The notes: generated by a model not told the origin, from the sequence alone. A stretch of DNA of 64,000 nt from Pricia antarctica (GCF_900101815.1 NZ_FNAO01000001.1:496001-560000); one strand, 5' to 3'; shown: positions 1-9,430, numbered from the stretch's first letter. A program made the numbers and translations.

Positions 1-264
1 ACCCCTATTTTTCTACCGGTAGTTACCAAACTTGGAATCGATCCGGTACATTTCGGAATCATCATGGTACTTAACCTCTGTATCGGTCTCTGTACGCCAC
101 CCGTAGGCTCAGTGCTATTCGTAGGGGTCGGTATAGCCAAAACTACGATCGAGAAGGTCGTAAAACCCCTGTTGCCACTTTTCGTGGCCATGATTATAGC
201 ATTGATGCTAGTCACTTATATTCCGGCGTTGAGTTTGTGGTTGCCGAGTTTGTTTGATTTGTAG
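1..264 (+). CDS. TRAP transporter large permease, C-terminal part
   Basis: This is the last 87 codons of a gene that begins before the window, open from base 1 to a TAG at 262-264. It reads like the C-terminus of the DctM/TRAP-T large membrane subunit, which forms the sodium-coupled channel of tripartite transporters for organic acids. Visible features are the hydrophobic segments and the family-typical stretch GIDPVHFG followed by NLCIGLCTPPVG and a final hydrophobic helix. The small permease and binding protein would lie upstream, outside the window. The gene faces the phosphoester locus tail to tail, so it is unlikely to belong to it. The TRAP assignment is strong; the substrate is unknown. 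Confidence 0.9.
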   Translation, partial: TPIFLPVVTKLGIDPVHFGIIMVLNLCIGLCTPPVGSVLFVGVGIAKTTIEKVVKPLLPLFVAMIIALMLVTYIPALSLWLPSLFDL

Positions 265-515
265 AAGAGCGCTGAAAATTATTTTAAAAAGGCGCTTTAA
301 CCCAGAACCAGAAGATACAGGAAAGTGTTAGTCCGTGGAAATATCACAATAGTTAAGGTCAATTATAAAATTATCGGCTGATAGGATATGAAAGCTACCT
401 ACAAACCGGATTCCGTATCGGATTGGATTTTAAGGGATTTTTTTAGAACCGCAAGCCAGCGACAGAACGCAAATAGCGCATAAAATTATTTTGATGTAAG
501 GGGGATCATATCGTG

Positions 516-1598
516 CTAAGGTCTCTTTTTAATACGTTCATACGTACCGTCGTCAAAAATGACCTGATAATCCGATTCGAATAATTTGCTGGGGACATAA
601 TAGTCGGTCGTAATAATCTGGGCACCGGATTCCTTTGCCTTCTCAAATTTGGAATAGTTATTTGCACGCGCCTCCTTGGTGTCAGCGTCGGCACGGGTTC
701 GTACCATGTATCCCAAGGCGACCAACTCTTTTATTTTATCGAAGTCGGCAATGGGGTCGTTAACAATACGAAAGGCCGCTTCAGGGTTTCCTTCGGCTTT
801 GTTTACGAAAAGAACGGCCCCTTTGAGTGACGGAAACCGCTGGAGATAAAGGTCAAGCTTCGCATCCCCTTCGTCCAAAACGAACAGGAATTTTCCATTT
901 ACATCCTTTAGCTTTGGCCATCCATCCTTAAGTACGGCTTCTTCTAAAGTAGTACTGCTGCCACGAACCAAATCGGGAGTTATCAGTTTTTCTTCGGAAA
1001 AGATGCTCCGAATTTCGGCATCGATGGTTTGAAGGGCTTCGGCATCGAAAATTAAGGGCTTTAGGGTATTTGGAATTTCTCCATCCTTGGCATTTATGGT
1101 TACGATAATAGGTGTGTGCCCCGGATTTTTATCGGACCACTTTTTAAGTTCGGTCAGCGCATCCTTAAAAAGGAGTTGGTTGCTTCTAAAATCGATTTCT
1201 TGAACATGGAAGACCTTCAAACCGGGAACTTTCAACTTATTGGCCTGATCAAAAGGCAAAGGTATATTACCCGAAGCTTTAACAATGTCAAGACCAGCAG
1301 GATTAGAATAGTAACTTCCTTTGGGATCATTGAAAACGTCGAGCTCCAAATTCCGTAGACCCAATTCTAACTGTTCCGTAAACGGAGGATGTTCGTATTG
1401 TAAAGATCGACCCGTCGCAGAATCGAGTTGAAAGAGATAGTCTAAAATCGGTCGTTCGATGGCCACCTTGTAACTATTGTGGCTTCCGATTATCTGGATG
1501 TCATTTATCTTAATATCCTCTAAACTATTTTTATATGCTGAATTATTGAAGAACTGTATGAACGCAATCAGTGAAAATATAGTGTATAACGTTTTCAT
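516..1598 (-). CDS. Ca2+-dependent PI-PLC-like phosphodiesterase (PLC-C1 type)
   Basis: A 360-residue secreted protein of the PI-PLC/GDPD TIM-barrel superfamily, closest in look to the calcium-dependent SaPLC1-like bacterial phosphoinositide phospholipases C. An N-terminal hydrophobic signal is visible. The first catalytic histidine is in GSHNSYK (about residues 38-44), likely metal ligands lie in ELDVFNDP (about 85-92), and the second histidine is in HVQEIDF (about 131-137). Such enzymes cleave a phosphodiester to release a phosphorylated head group. The gene is the last of the SusC-SusD-PLC series, 114 bp after SusD, which suggests that its product or substrate is what SusCD imports. The exact substrate (phosphoinositide, glycolipid or teichoic-like polymer) cannot be read from sequence. 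Confidence 0.82.
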   Translation of the reverse strand: MKTLYTIFSLIAFIQFFNNSAYKNSLEDIKINDIQIIGSHNSYKVAIERPILDYLFQLDSATGRSLQYEHPPFTEQLELGLRNLELDVFNDPKGSYYSNPAGLDIVKASGNIPLPFDQANKLKVPGLKVFHVQEIDFRSNQLLFKDALTELKKWSDKNPGHTPIIVTINAKDGEIPNTLKPLIFDAEALQTIDAEIRSIFSEEKLITPDLVRGSSTTLEEAVLKDGWPKLKDVNGKFLFVLDEGDAKLDLYLQRFPSLKGAVLFVNKAEGNPEAAFRIVNDPIADFDKIKELVALGYMVRTRADADTKEARANNYSKFEKAKESGAQIITTDYYVPSKLFESDYQVIFDDGTYERIKKRP

Positions 1599-1712
1599 AA
1601 GCTTAGGTTCAATTGTACTTTGACTCTTTCCTTTTATATTGTTTAACTATGTGTTGAAAAAACACGGCAAGAACAAAACTTTCTTACTGTATTTTTTAAA
1701 TTCTATATTGAT

Positions 1713-3458
1713 TTAATATCCTGGGTTTTGCACTAAAAATCCTTTTTCGCTAGAAGCTCCATCGATTGCTTGTTGCGGAATCGGGAACAATCTTTTGTTG
1801 ACATCGCTATCGGTCTTCCCCGTCCAAGAATCTTCATATTTGCCAAACCGTATTTGATAGTTTCTTCTAAAACCTTCCCAGTACAGCTCAAATCCGGTTT
1901 CACGGAACAAAATATCCATGTCAATAGAAGTCAATGCATCCGGAATCTGTGCTGGGCGGGCAGTTCTAGAAGCTCTCAACGTATTGACATCGGTCAATGC
2001 CCCGGCATTATCGCCATTTCTCAATTTGGCTTCGGCACGCATCAAATAAATCTCTCCCAAACGAATTAAAACTAAATCAACACTACTATTACTACAACAA
2101 TTAGGAGCGGTATGGCTGAATTGGTATTTTGAGAATCGGTAACCCGTGTTATGTAAACTACCCTCATCAGTGAAGTCAACTTTGAGTGTATGGTCAACAT
2201 AGCCCAGGTTTGCACCGCTAGTTCTTCTATTGATTACGGGGTATATTCGTACCGTTCCATCGTCACAAGTCAAAATATTACCTCCATCATCTTTTCTAGG
2301 GCCCCATATAATACCACGTAGTATTCCCCTGTTAATTTCAAACTCCTCGGCCTTAATACAATAGTAGTGGTCCGTATCGTTTGCTGGGGTTACCCCCGTA
2401 AGATCTTTAAGTTCATCGGGTATGATCGTATTTTGTTGAAAGAAACGGGCATCGGCATCTGCCGGATCTACATTGCCGTAGGCATCTACCCAAGTCTGAT
2501 AAAAATCTGCGGTAACAGCTACCGCATCCGTTCCACGGGTGCTTGGGAATTCCGGCCTTGGGATTTGGTCGCCTGATATTGGCCAATATGCCCATCTACT
2601 GTGCTCAGTTTGAAGTACGCCTCTTTGATCAAGCGCAAATATAAGTTCAGGATTACTATGGTTATCATCATTGAATAATTCAAAATATTCGGCAGATAAG
2701 GAATAAGGCCCGGCAATAATATCGTTAGTATATTGTATAACCTTATCCATATCGGCTGTCTTAAAGTCGGGCGAACCATAGGGATCTCGATAAACGGCGG
2801 CATTCAAGTATAAACGTGCCAACAAAGCACTCACTGCATCTTTTGTAAACCTGCCTGGCCCCTTCTCGTTATTAATAACATTAGCGACTGACAGAAGTTC
2901 ACCTTCAATATAATCGATTGCTTCTTGTCCTCTTAAAATTTCAGATAATTTGTCCGAACTTTCCTTTTTGAAAACTAGACCCCAATTATCAAGTGCCAAC
3001 ATATTTAGGTAGGCCTTCATGGCTATCATCTCGTAAATTGCATCTTGGGCTTTTGCATCACCCTGTTCAGCTTCCGGACTTAATCTTTCCACAGCTAATA
3101 CCGCTCTAGATAGACATAGGGATATATTTGTCCAAGAATCCCCTATCAGGCTATTACCCGGTGTCATAAGATGCTGGTGAACCGCTATGAACTTACCCCC
3201 ATCAAACCAATCCGTACCCCCGCGATAGGGAAGGATGCCTTCATCGGAGGCAACTTCTTGAAGACCAAAATTAACGGTATGAAGCCATACATTGCGTAGA
3301 CGACCATATACTGGCGCTAAGGAACCACTTACAATCTCTGCTTGACCGGTTCCGGTCTGCGACTCGTCAAGAATTTCCTCATCTAAATTGGTACAACCAA
3401 AAAGTGCGAGTAAACATACCACTATCGGTAGTGTTGTGTTAAATCTTTTATTTTTCAT
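1713..3458 (-). CDS. RagB/SusD-family nutrient-uptake outer membrane lipoprotein
   Basis: A 581-residue SusD-type surface lipoprotein. A lipoprotein signal with the cysteine in LLALFGCTN opens the protein, and the rest has the TPR-like helical SusD layout ending in the typical family tail with a FRETGFELYWEGFRRN segment. SusD proteins cap the SusC channel and capture ligand at the cell surface. The gene starts 47 bp after SusC stops, so the two are co-transcribed. The downstream partner is a PI-PLC-like enzyme instead of a glycoside hydrolase, so the ligand may be a phosphorylated or lipid-derived molecule; that is inferred from context only. Confidence 0.95.
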   Translation of the reverse strand: MKNKRFNTTLPIVVCLLALFGCTNLDEEILDESQTGTGQAEIVSGSLAPVYGRLRNVWLHTVNFGLQEVASDEGILPYRGGTDWFDGGKFIAVHQHLMTPGNSLIGDSWTNISLCLSRAVLAVERLSPEAEQGDAKAQDAIYEMIAMKAYLNMLALDNWGLVFKKESSDKLSEILRGQEAIDYIEGELLSVANVINNEKGPGRFTKDAVSALLARLYLNAAVYRDPYGSPDFKTADMDKVIQYTNDIIAGPYSLSAEYFELFNDDNHSNPELIFALDQRGVLQTEHSRWAYWPISGDQIPRPEFPSTRGTDAVAVTADFYQTWVDAYGNVDPADADARFFQQNTIIPDELKDLTGVTPANDTDHYYCIKAEEFEINRGILRGIIWGPRKDDGGNILTCDDGTVRIYPVINRRTSGANLGYVDHTLKVDFTDEGSLHNTGYRFSKYQFSHTAPNCCSNSSVDLVLIRLGEIYLMRAEAKLRNGDNAGALTDVNTLRASRTARPAQIPDALTSIDMDILFRETGFELYWEGFRRNYQIRFGKYEDSWTGKTDSDVNKRLFPIPQQAIDGASSEKGFLVQNPGY

Positions 3459-3505
3459 TTTATTTCGTTTTACTGTGTTATTAGGAAAGGAATCGATTTT
3501 CCCTT

Positions 3506-6496
3506 TTAGAATGTTATATTGAGCCCAACTAAAAAAGTTCTTGCCTTTGGATAGGTAAAACGGTCGATACCAAAGGTCTGAATTTCCCCTGAAGTTGACC
3601 CCGTATTGACTTCAGGATCGAATCCTGAATAATCCGTGATTACAAATAGGTTTTGTCCTGTTAATGAAATACGGATATTTTGGAACGCATCCCCAAGACC
3701 GATTTTATCAGAACTTAAGTTATATCCTAAAGTAGCATTGTTCAATCTCAAGAAAGAGCCATTTTCCAAGTAACGTGTAGATACGGTGTTGGAATTGTTA
3801 AACGACTCATTGGGAAACTGAACTGCAAAATTCGTTGTATTGTTTGACCTGGCCAACTGTGCCTTATTGAATAGTGTCATCGTCGTATGATTGTAAATCT
3901 CGTTTCCTGTTACGCCATTAAAGTTCAAACCCAAGTCAAAGGCCTTATACTTAAAGTTCAAATTAAACGCGTAAATAAAATTAGGAATCGCACTGCCCAC
4001 GACGCTACGGTCATTGTCCAATACTTCCCCATCTCCATTGATGTCCTTGAACACGTTCAAGCCATCAGCACCAATGCCATCAAAATTAAGCATGTAGAAT
4101 GCACCAATCGGCTCATTATTTATATAGCCGTTGATGGTCGCCCCCGTCTGGCCGGAACCTTGCGCCGCCCCAGTGGTCAAGACCGAATAGGGTGAATCTT
4201 TCACCTCGTTTTGAATATAGGTTATGTTGCCCCCAATATTATAGGAAAAGTCGCGCTGTGCCTCGCTGTTATACTCCAACGCAAACTCAACACCACTGTT
4301 ATATATCTTCATATCTTCAATATTATTCCAAAATGTAGCGGTAGGCTCAACAGGATCGGCCGGAACAACTTCCAACAATATATTTGAAGACTGCTTGTTG
4401 AAATAATCCAAAGTACCGGTCAACCGATAATTAAAGAGCGCAAAATCGATTCCTATATCTATTTGTGTAGATACCTCCCATTGCAGGTCGGGGTTTGCCA
4501 AACGTGTAAATACAATTCCGTACGGATAACCATCAATTGAGGTGGCATCGGTGTCTATAGGGTAGGTATTGAGACTGCCGGCGCCCTCTATTAATCTATC
4601 TTCCGAAAAACTGGCTTTTGTAATCTTGGCAGGAATCTCTTGGTTGCCCGTTTGGCCCCAGCTGGCGCGCAACTTTAGGTTATTGAATACTGAGTTAGCC
4701 ATAAAATTTTCATTGCTAATGTTCCAGCCCAATGCAACAGAAGGGAAATACCCATATTTGTTGTTCTCTCCAAACTTTGAGGATCCATCGGCTCGAAGTG
4801 TAGCAGTAAACAGATATTTGTCGGCATAAGTGTAATTCAGTCTACCGAAGAATGATTGAAGCTCATTCTTAACGGCCGACGCACTTACTGAAGTAGGATA
4901 TACATCAGAACTTGTCTGGTCTTGGAACCTGGGTTCAATATCATTATTAGCAAAACCCCTATAAGAAAATATTCTTATCTCCTCCAAAAACTTTTGGTAA
5001 GAATGTCCCGCCAATAGAATTAGGTTATGAACATCTTTATTCCAAGTATAAGTAAGTGTATTCTCGACCAGTTGATTAGTATTTGTACTGATCGCACTTT
5101 CCAATGACCCATCTGAAATATCGGACTCATTTACAACCGACGGGAAAGGTTTGTACTGTTGGTCTCTATTTGTAGCGGAGTAATCAACACCGAGGTTAAT
5201 CTTATAAATAAGGCCGTCTATTATCTCTATTGATGGGGAAATACTCGCTAAAATACGGTTGTTGATGGCCGTGTCGCTATATAAATCATACCTTTTTATA
5301 GGATTTAATGCGTTTGTGTTCAATAAGGTAGGTTCACCGTTTGTATATGCCGGAACGGTAGGGTTCAAGCTAAGCATATCACTTATGGTCGATGTGATGA
5401 GCGGGCGTAAATTTTCGGTGTGGGAAGCCGTAAGGTTATAATCTACGTTTAGCCTACCGTTGAATGCCTTTTGGTTCATGTTCAATTTTCCCGAATAACG
5501 CTTTAGATTGCTATTTTTCAAGATTCCTTCTTGATCCTGAACGCCAACCGATGAGAAATAGGAAAAATTTTCGCTCTTGGCCCCACTCATGGAAAAATTA
5601 AGGTTTTTAGTTACTCCCGTTCGGCTCAATTCATTTTGCCAATCCGTATTTCCTCCAAAGTCTTCCAAAGTTCCGCCCACGGCAACCACTTGTTGACGAA
5701 AATCCTCGGCACCGAATACGTCTATTTGACTAGCAATGGAAGATAAAGCTGTGGATACCGAAAAGTTCATTTCGGTTTTTCCCGATTTTCCTTTTTTAGT
5801 GGTAATTACAACAACCCCATTAGATGCCCTGGAACCATATACTGCCGTAGCACTGGCATCCTTTAACACATCGATACTTGCAATATCGCTGGGGTTTAAA
5901 AAGTTAAGAGGACTTGTGGCAACACCTGTAGCCGAATTGTCGAGCAAAAAGCCATCGACAACGTAAAGTGGCTGTGTTCCAGAACGCAAACTACCGATAC
6001 CCCTAATAATCACATTTTGTGACGCACCTGGCTCGCCACTGTTGGAGGCAATGTTGACACCGGCCATTTTACCCTGCAAAAGTTCACCTGGGTTCGTAAC
6101 CACGCCCTGGTTAAAATCATCACTTTTAACAGAAGCTATGGCACCGGTAATGTCAGACCTCTTTTGGGTACCGTAACCAACCACGACAACATCATCCAAT
6201 TGCGTAGCATCCTCCTCCAATTGAACTGTCAAGGTCGTTTGCCCCGCAACGGAGGTTTCCGTTGAGGTATATCCAAGATAGGAAACGTCCAAAACCGCAT
6301 CATTGGCTACATTTATAGAGAAATTACCGTCAAAGTCTGTGGTAGTGCCATTAGTGGTTCCCTTTTCAAGTACCGTCGCCCCAGGTAAGGGCACATTCTC
6401 AGCATCGGTGACGGTACCGGAAACCGTTGTCTGTGCCAAAGCTGTAGAGGCAAAAACAAGGCAGGCGAGAAATAGTACTATCTTTACGTTTTTCAT
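3506..6496 (-). CDS. SusC/RagA-family TonB-linked outer membrane transporter
   Basis: A 996-residue TonB-dependent receptor. In order it has a signal peptide ending near ALAQ, a carboxypeptidase-regulatory-like beta-sandwich (about 25-105) with PLPGATV, the SusC-typical VVVVGYGTQKRSDITGA box at the plug entrance, a plug domain with IRGIGS and YVVDG, and a 22-strand type barrel ending in an aromatic-terminated strand (VGLNITF). It would import a ligand across the outer membrane with energy from TonB. Upstream lie 328 bp without a gene, so it probably has its own promoter; an AATATTTG motif about 40 bp before the start is one base off the TAnnTTTG element. Pairing with SusD and phosphoesterases suggests a phosphorylated substrate. 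Confidence 0.96.
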   Translation of the reverse strand: MKNVKIVLFLACLVFASTALAQTTVSGTVTDAENVPLPGATVLEKGTTNGTTTDFDGNFSINVANDAVLDVSYLGYTSTETSVAGQTTLTVQLEEDATQLDDVVVVGYGTQKRSDITGAIASVKSDDFNQGVVTNPGELLQGKMAGVNIASNSGEPGASQNVIIRGIGSLRSGTQPLYVVDGFLLDNSATGVATSPLNFLNPSDIASIDVLKDASATAVYGSRASNGVVVITTKKGKSGKTEMNFSVSTALSSIASQIDVFGAEDFRQQVVAVGGTLEDFGGNTDWQNELSRTGVTKNLNFSMSGAKSENFSYFSSVGVQDQEGILKNSNLKRYSGKLNMNQKAFNGRLNVDYNLTASHTENLRPLITSTISDMLSLNPTVPAYTNGEPTLLNTNALNPIKRYDLYSDTAINNRILASISPSIEIIDGLIYKINLGVDYSATNRDQQYKPFPSVVNESDISDGSLESAISTNTNQLVENTLTYTWNKDVHNLILLAGHSYQKFLEEIRIFSYRGFANNDIEPRFQDQTSSDVYPTSVSASAVKNELQSFFGRLNYTYADKYLFTATLRADGSSKFGENNKYGYFPSVALGWNISNENFMANSVFNNLKLRASWGQTGNQEIPAKITKASFSEDRLIEGAGSLNTYPIDTDATSIDGYPYGIVFTRLANPDLQWEVSTQIDIGIDFALFNYRLTGTLDYFNKQSSNILLEVVPADPVEPTATFWNNIEDMKIYNSGVEFALEYNSEAQRDFSYNIGGNITYIQNEVKDSPYSVLTTGAAQGSGQTGATINGYINNEPIGAFYMLNFDGIGADGLNVFKDINGDGEVLDNDRSVVGSAIPNFIYAFNLNFKYKAFDLGLNFNGVTGNEIYNHTTMTLFNKAQLARSNNTTNFAVQFPNESFNNSNTVSTRYLENGSFLRLNNATLGYNLSSDKIGLGDAFQNIRISLTGQNLFVITDYSGFDPEVNTGSTSGEIQTFGIDRFTYPKARTFLVGLNITF

Positions 6497-6824
6497 ATAG
6501 GATGGTATATTTAATATTTAATTCACTTTGAAATTAGCAAATATTTACATATCATTAACATTTTTTGTGATTTATTATCCATCTTTCTCGATGCGTATTT
6601 TCTGCTGATTCATTTTTAGAAAAGTCCAAAAGTAATGTAGTATACGTTCAAATTGTGTTACCAAAACATTAGGTTTGCTTTAACAAATCACGAAGCTGCA
6701 GTTAGGGAAGATGATGTGCTATAATACTATACCAAATCGCTAACTTTTCCTTGGTGACTTTCTAAACGGGGGTAAATAAATCGTGTCCAAGACTAATACG
6801 TACTCAAACACGTATTGCTTTGGA
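6497..6824. other. Intergenic spacer upstream of the SusC gene (no gene seen)
   Basis: This 328-bp stretch separates the phosphatase stop from the SusC start and holds no convincing ORF. It is AT-rich near the SusC start and carries a minus-strand AATATTTG (near 6537-6544) that is one mismatch from the Bacteroidota minus-7 element TAnnTTTG. A clear terminator for the phosphatase gene was not found. Confidence 0.5.
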
Positions 6825-8603
6825 TTATTCCTGAACTTTCAAGACCTTTAAAATTTTATGAAAGACTTCACTGTTTTCATAAACTCCTTGAAATTGGTTG
6901 GATTGAGGGCCATACGCAAAAATGGGAACCATCAGGGCCGTATGGTCATGTGTAGTGAAATCGCCCTCGATTTCGTTTCTTTCAAGATTTCCCTGAGGGA
7001 GTGTCAAACCGCCCGTTTCGTGGTCGGCAGTGATAATGACCAAGGTATTCGAATTTTGATCGGCAAATTTCAGGGCTTCGGTAATCGCCTTATCGAAACC
7101 TATGCCTTCCGAAATGATTCCCCCAATATCATTTTCATGGCCGTAAGAATCGATTTTGGCACCCTCGACCATCAAAAAGAAGGGTTTGTGTGTATTTTCG
7201 AAAAATCGAAGAGCGTTGTCGGTAGCCTTGGCCAGTTCATTGTTGCCGCCGGATGCTATCTTACCGGGCATCAAAAATCCTATTTTATCCTTTTTACTTT
7301 TTCCGACCTCATCCACGGCAGATAGCATTGAAAAATCACCAGTCGAATTCTCATGCCGGTTGTTGGGGTTTTCCGTGGATATAAATAAAGTCAGCGGACT
7401 TTTGGCGAAATCGTCCATAATTCCTTCCGACATCGAACGGTCTTGCCGATGGGCGTAAAATGACGACGGGGTAGCGCCGGATATTTCATCCGTAGTGATA
7501 ATCCCAGAAACAAACCCCTTTTTGGCAAGCAGTTCGGTGATATTCTCTAGGGGGTTTCCTTGGCTGTCGTTACCGATAGCCCGATTGGGGACTTTCTTAC
7601 CGGTGGCAAGCGCCGTACCCGCTCCTGCCGAGTCTGTCGTAAAATCATCGGCGGACTGTGTTTTCAAAAGACCCATATTTTTGAGCTGTGTGAGGGAAAG
7701 GGCCCCCTTATTGGCCATTGCCGTCGCAGAAATTTGTGCGAGGCCGTTTCCATCACCGATCATCAAAATAATATTTTCAACGGCCTGATTTGTGCCATCG
7801 GTGGCAAAAGTCGGGTGATATACCTCCGAGAATTTCGTATTTTGATAATACCTATCTGGCAATGTGTTTATATACTGTGTGCATTCAAAAGGCATATCCG
7901 TATTGACAAAATCCACTCCCAAATCGGAAAAAGCTTTCCAAGCGGTCTTTGAATCGGGTGTGGCCCAAAAGCGGAATGGTTTTCCTAACGCATGGGCCTT
8001 TTCTATAGTGGCCAGCACTTTTTCGAGGTCTTGCGCGGTCAACCTTCCCTTACCGTTCCATTCGGAGAAATTCCTAAAGCTCAAACTGATCAGTGCGATT
8101 TTTTCAAGGATGGCTGAATCTTCTACGACATCCAAACTTTGGTAGTCGAAGAAAATATAATCAGGATAGTTTAGGTATTCCGTGGGTTTTGGGCGGTTGC
8201 CGGAAATGGCTACGGTTATGCCATCATCCCCGCGAATTGATGGATACCTATCCAAAACCTGGATAATGGCATCAAGGGTGGCATAGGGTTCCGATTTGAC
8301 ATCGATAAGTAATTGTAATTTTTTTGGGCGGTTCAGTCCAAGGGCAAGTGCTTCTTGCAGCGGTTCGAAATAAAGCCGTTCCAAACTGCGCTTGACATCG
8401 ATTTCTTCTTCGGCATGGGCCACAAATAAGGAATCACCGACCAGAAATACGTCGGCCTCTATGGAACTAGCCCCTGCGGCATAGGCTTTCCAGAAAGGCA
8501 CATTCTGCAGATAATCATTGTGGGAATGAATACGGGGCAGCACTCCATCTTGAGCAATTAGGCCGTTGGCAATTAATACTAGAAAAAGAAATAATTTTCC
8601 CAT
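6825..8603 (-). CDS. Two-domain enzyme: GDPD/PI-PLC-like barrel fused to alkaline phosphatase
   Basis: A 592-residue secreted protein with signal peptide (about 1-18). Residues about 22-245 form a phosphodiesterase-like TIM barrel of the PI-PLC/GDPD superfamily (AIM6-like group): HSHNDY at 26-31, EAD at 49-51 and a second histidine at 63. Residues about 275-592 are an alkaline phosphatase: MIGDGNG (metal aspartate), DSAGAGTALATG with the predicted nucleophile serine near 325, a KIDSYGHEND metal segment, and ADHETGG near the C-terminus. The combination could hydrolyse a phosphodiester and then strip the resulting monoester to free phosphate in one protein. It is the first gene of the minus-strand SusCD/PLC locus. 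Activity of the barrel is inferred; the phosphatase motifs are complete. Confidence 0.88.
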   Translation of the reverse strand: MGKLFLFLVLIANGLIAQDGVLPRIHSHNDYLQNVPFWKAYAAGASSIEADVFLVGDSLFVAHAEEEIDVKRSLERLYFEPLQEALALGLNRPKKLQLLIDVKSEPYATLDAIIQVLDRYPSIRGDDGITVAISGNRPKPTEYLNYPDYIFFDYQSLDVVEDSAILEKIALISLSFRNFSEWNGKGRLTAQDLEKVLATIEKAHALGKPFRFWATPDSKTAWKAFSDLGVDFVNTDMPFECTQYINTLPDRYYQNTKFSEVYHPTFATDGTNQAVENIILMIGDGNGLAQISATAMANKGALSLTQLKNMGLLKTQSADDFTTDSAGAGTALATGKKVPNRAIGNDSQGNPLENITELLAKKGFVSGIITTDEISGATPSSFYAHRQDRSMSEGIMDDFAKSPLTLFISTENPNNRHENSTGDFSMLSAVDEVGKSKKDKIGFLMPGKIASGGNNELAKATDNALRFFENTHKPFFLMVEGAKIDSYGHENDIGGIISEGIGFDKAITEALKFADQNSNTLVIITADHETGGLTLPQGNLERNEIEGDFTTHDHTALMVPIFAYGPQSNQFQGVYENSEVFHKILKVLKVQE

Positions 8604-8914
8604 ACTTACTTCTTTTGGTGCAGCAATGTATGAAATGAAGTCGTTAAAAAAGTTTTAAGCGTACGAAATTATTAGGTTAACCAGTCGAAAGTTTCCAGAA
8701 TAAAAAAAGGCACAAACAAAAAATCCCGAAAAAAGGGCGAACCAAACTATACTGTTGTGGGGCAAACGACAGTAAAGAAAGCGGCTGCTTATTTAATTTT
8801 CGGGAATACTTTTGAAATTCCGATACTTCTAAAGTATGGATTTCGGTGCCATAGCATAGTTTACCTAGAAATCTGTTCAGGGTAAATCCTGAAATTTATT
8901 CAGGATCTAATTTG
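8604..8914. other. Intergenic region between phosphatase gene and small Cys/His protein
   Basis: About 311 bp without a supported gene. A weak hairpin (stem 8886-8893 with 8899-8906, loop 5) sits just past the stop of the small protein gene on the minus strand and may end its transcript, although the following T-run is short. The promoter of the phosphatase gene must lie here but I could not identify an exact TAnnTTTG element. Confidence 0.4.
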
Positions 8915-9139
8915 TTAGGCCGCCTGTTGCGTGGCTGCGGCCCTATGTCTTTTCTGGAAAATATTTTCCAAAGTTTTATTGATGTCCTGTAATTCGGGGG
9001 TCAGGGTCGACAGGTTACCGCTGACATCCGTAGTCACTTGTCTGCCACAATGAATACATTGGTACTCTTTGATGTGAAGGGTAACTTTTTTTGACACCGA
9101 GTAGTGGTGGCCGAACAAATTGCAGAATATTTTTTTCAT
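8915..9139 (-). CDS. Small Cys/His-rich protein of unknown function
   Basis: A 74-residue hypothetical protein. I chose the ATG at 9139 (MKKIFCNLFGHHY) over an upstream in-frame ATG because the protein then begins with the conserved-looking Cys/His part. Visible are C-N-L-F-G-H-H near the N-terminus and CIHCGRQ near residue 30, together resembling a small metal-binding ribbon, followed by a helical, charged tail. Similar short proteins are common in flavobacteria. It stands alone between phosphatase and brnQ, divergent from brnQ. No function can be assigned; metal binding is a guess from residue pattern. Confidence 0.6.
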   Translation of the reverse strand: MKKIFCNLFGHHYSVSKKVTLHIKEYQCIHCGRQVTTDVSGNLSTLTPELQDINKTLENIFQKRHRAAATQQAA

Positions 9140-9283
9140 GGTAGTAGGATTTAAATGCATCTTAGGCTTTGGGAAACCATTGGTGCGAAGTTCAAGTTTG
9201 AATATAAAGGTGTTTTAATGGGACACTTTATATTACTAACGACACCATAGCTTTATTTATTTGATAGTCTTCCCAAATCAGCC

Positions 9284-9318
9284 CATTTTTTCGATGAACC
9301 GCATTTTTTTCGATGAAA
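9284..9318 (+). promoter_or_regulatory. Direct-repeat element upstream of brnQ (possible operator)
   Basis: Two near-identical copies of CATTTTTTCGATGAA (9284-9298) and CATTTTTTTCGATGAA (9302-9317) lie 19 bp apart, about two helical turns, roughly 30 bp upstream of the putative brnQ minus-33 element. The arrangement fits binding of a dimeric regulator. Related CGATRAA elements occur near 48097 and 61779. Confidence 0.4.
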
Positions 9319-9346
9319 AGCAGGTTTTCGGAGGTAAAATTCAGGG

Positions 9347-9377
9347 TTTGTAGTGCGCCGATTTTCTACTATCTTTC
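9347..9377 (+). promoter_or_regulatory. Putative brnQ promoter
   Basis: TTTG at 9347-9350, a 19-bp spacer, and TATCTTTC at 9370-9377, one base off the Bacteroidota TAnnTTTG minus-7 element. The start codon follows about 53 bp later. Confidence 0.45.
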
Positions 9378-9430
9378 GCATCCAATCATACGGCTAACGT
9401 CCAATTAGGAGCAGAACAAGTACTAACTAA

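Noticed and set aside
1-1598. TRAP permease as part of the phosphoester locus
   Set aside because: It is transcribed towards the PLC gene from the opposite strand, so it cannot be in the same operon; no other link is visible.
6858-7325. Plus-strand 155-codon ORF inside the phosphatase fusion gene
   Set aside because: It lies entirely within conserved alkaline phosphatase sequence on the opposite strand.
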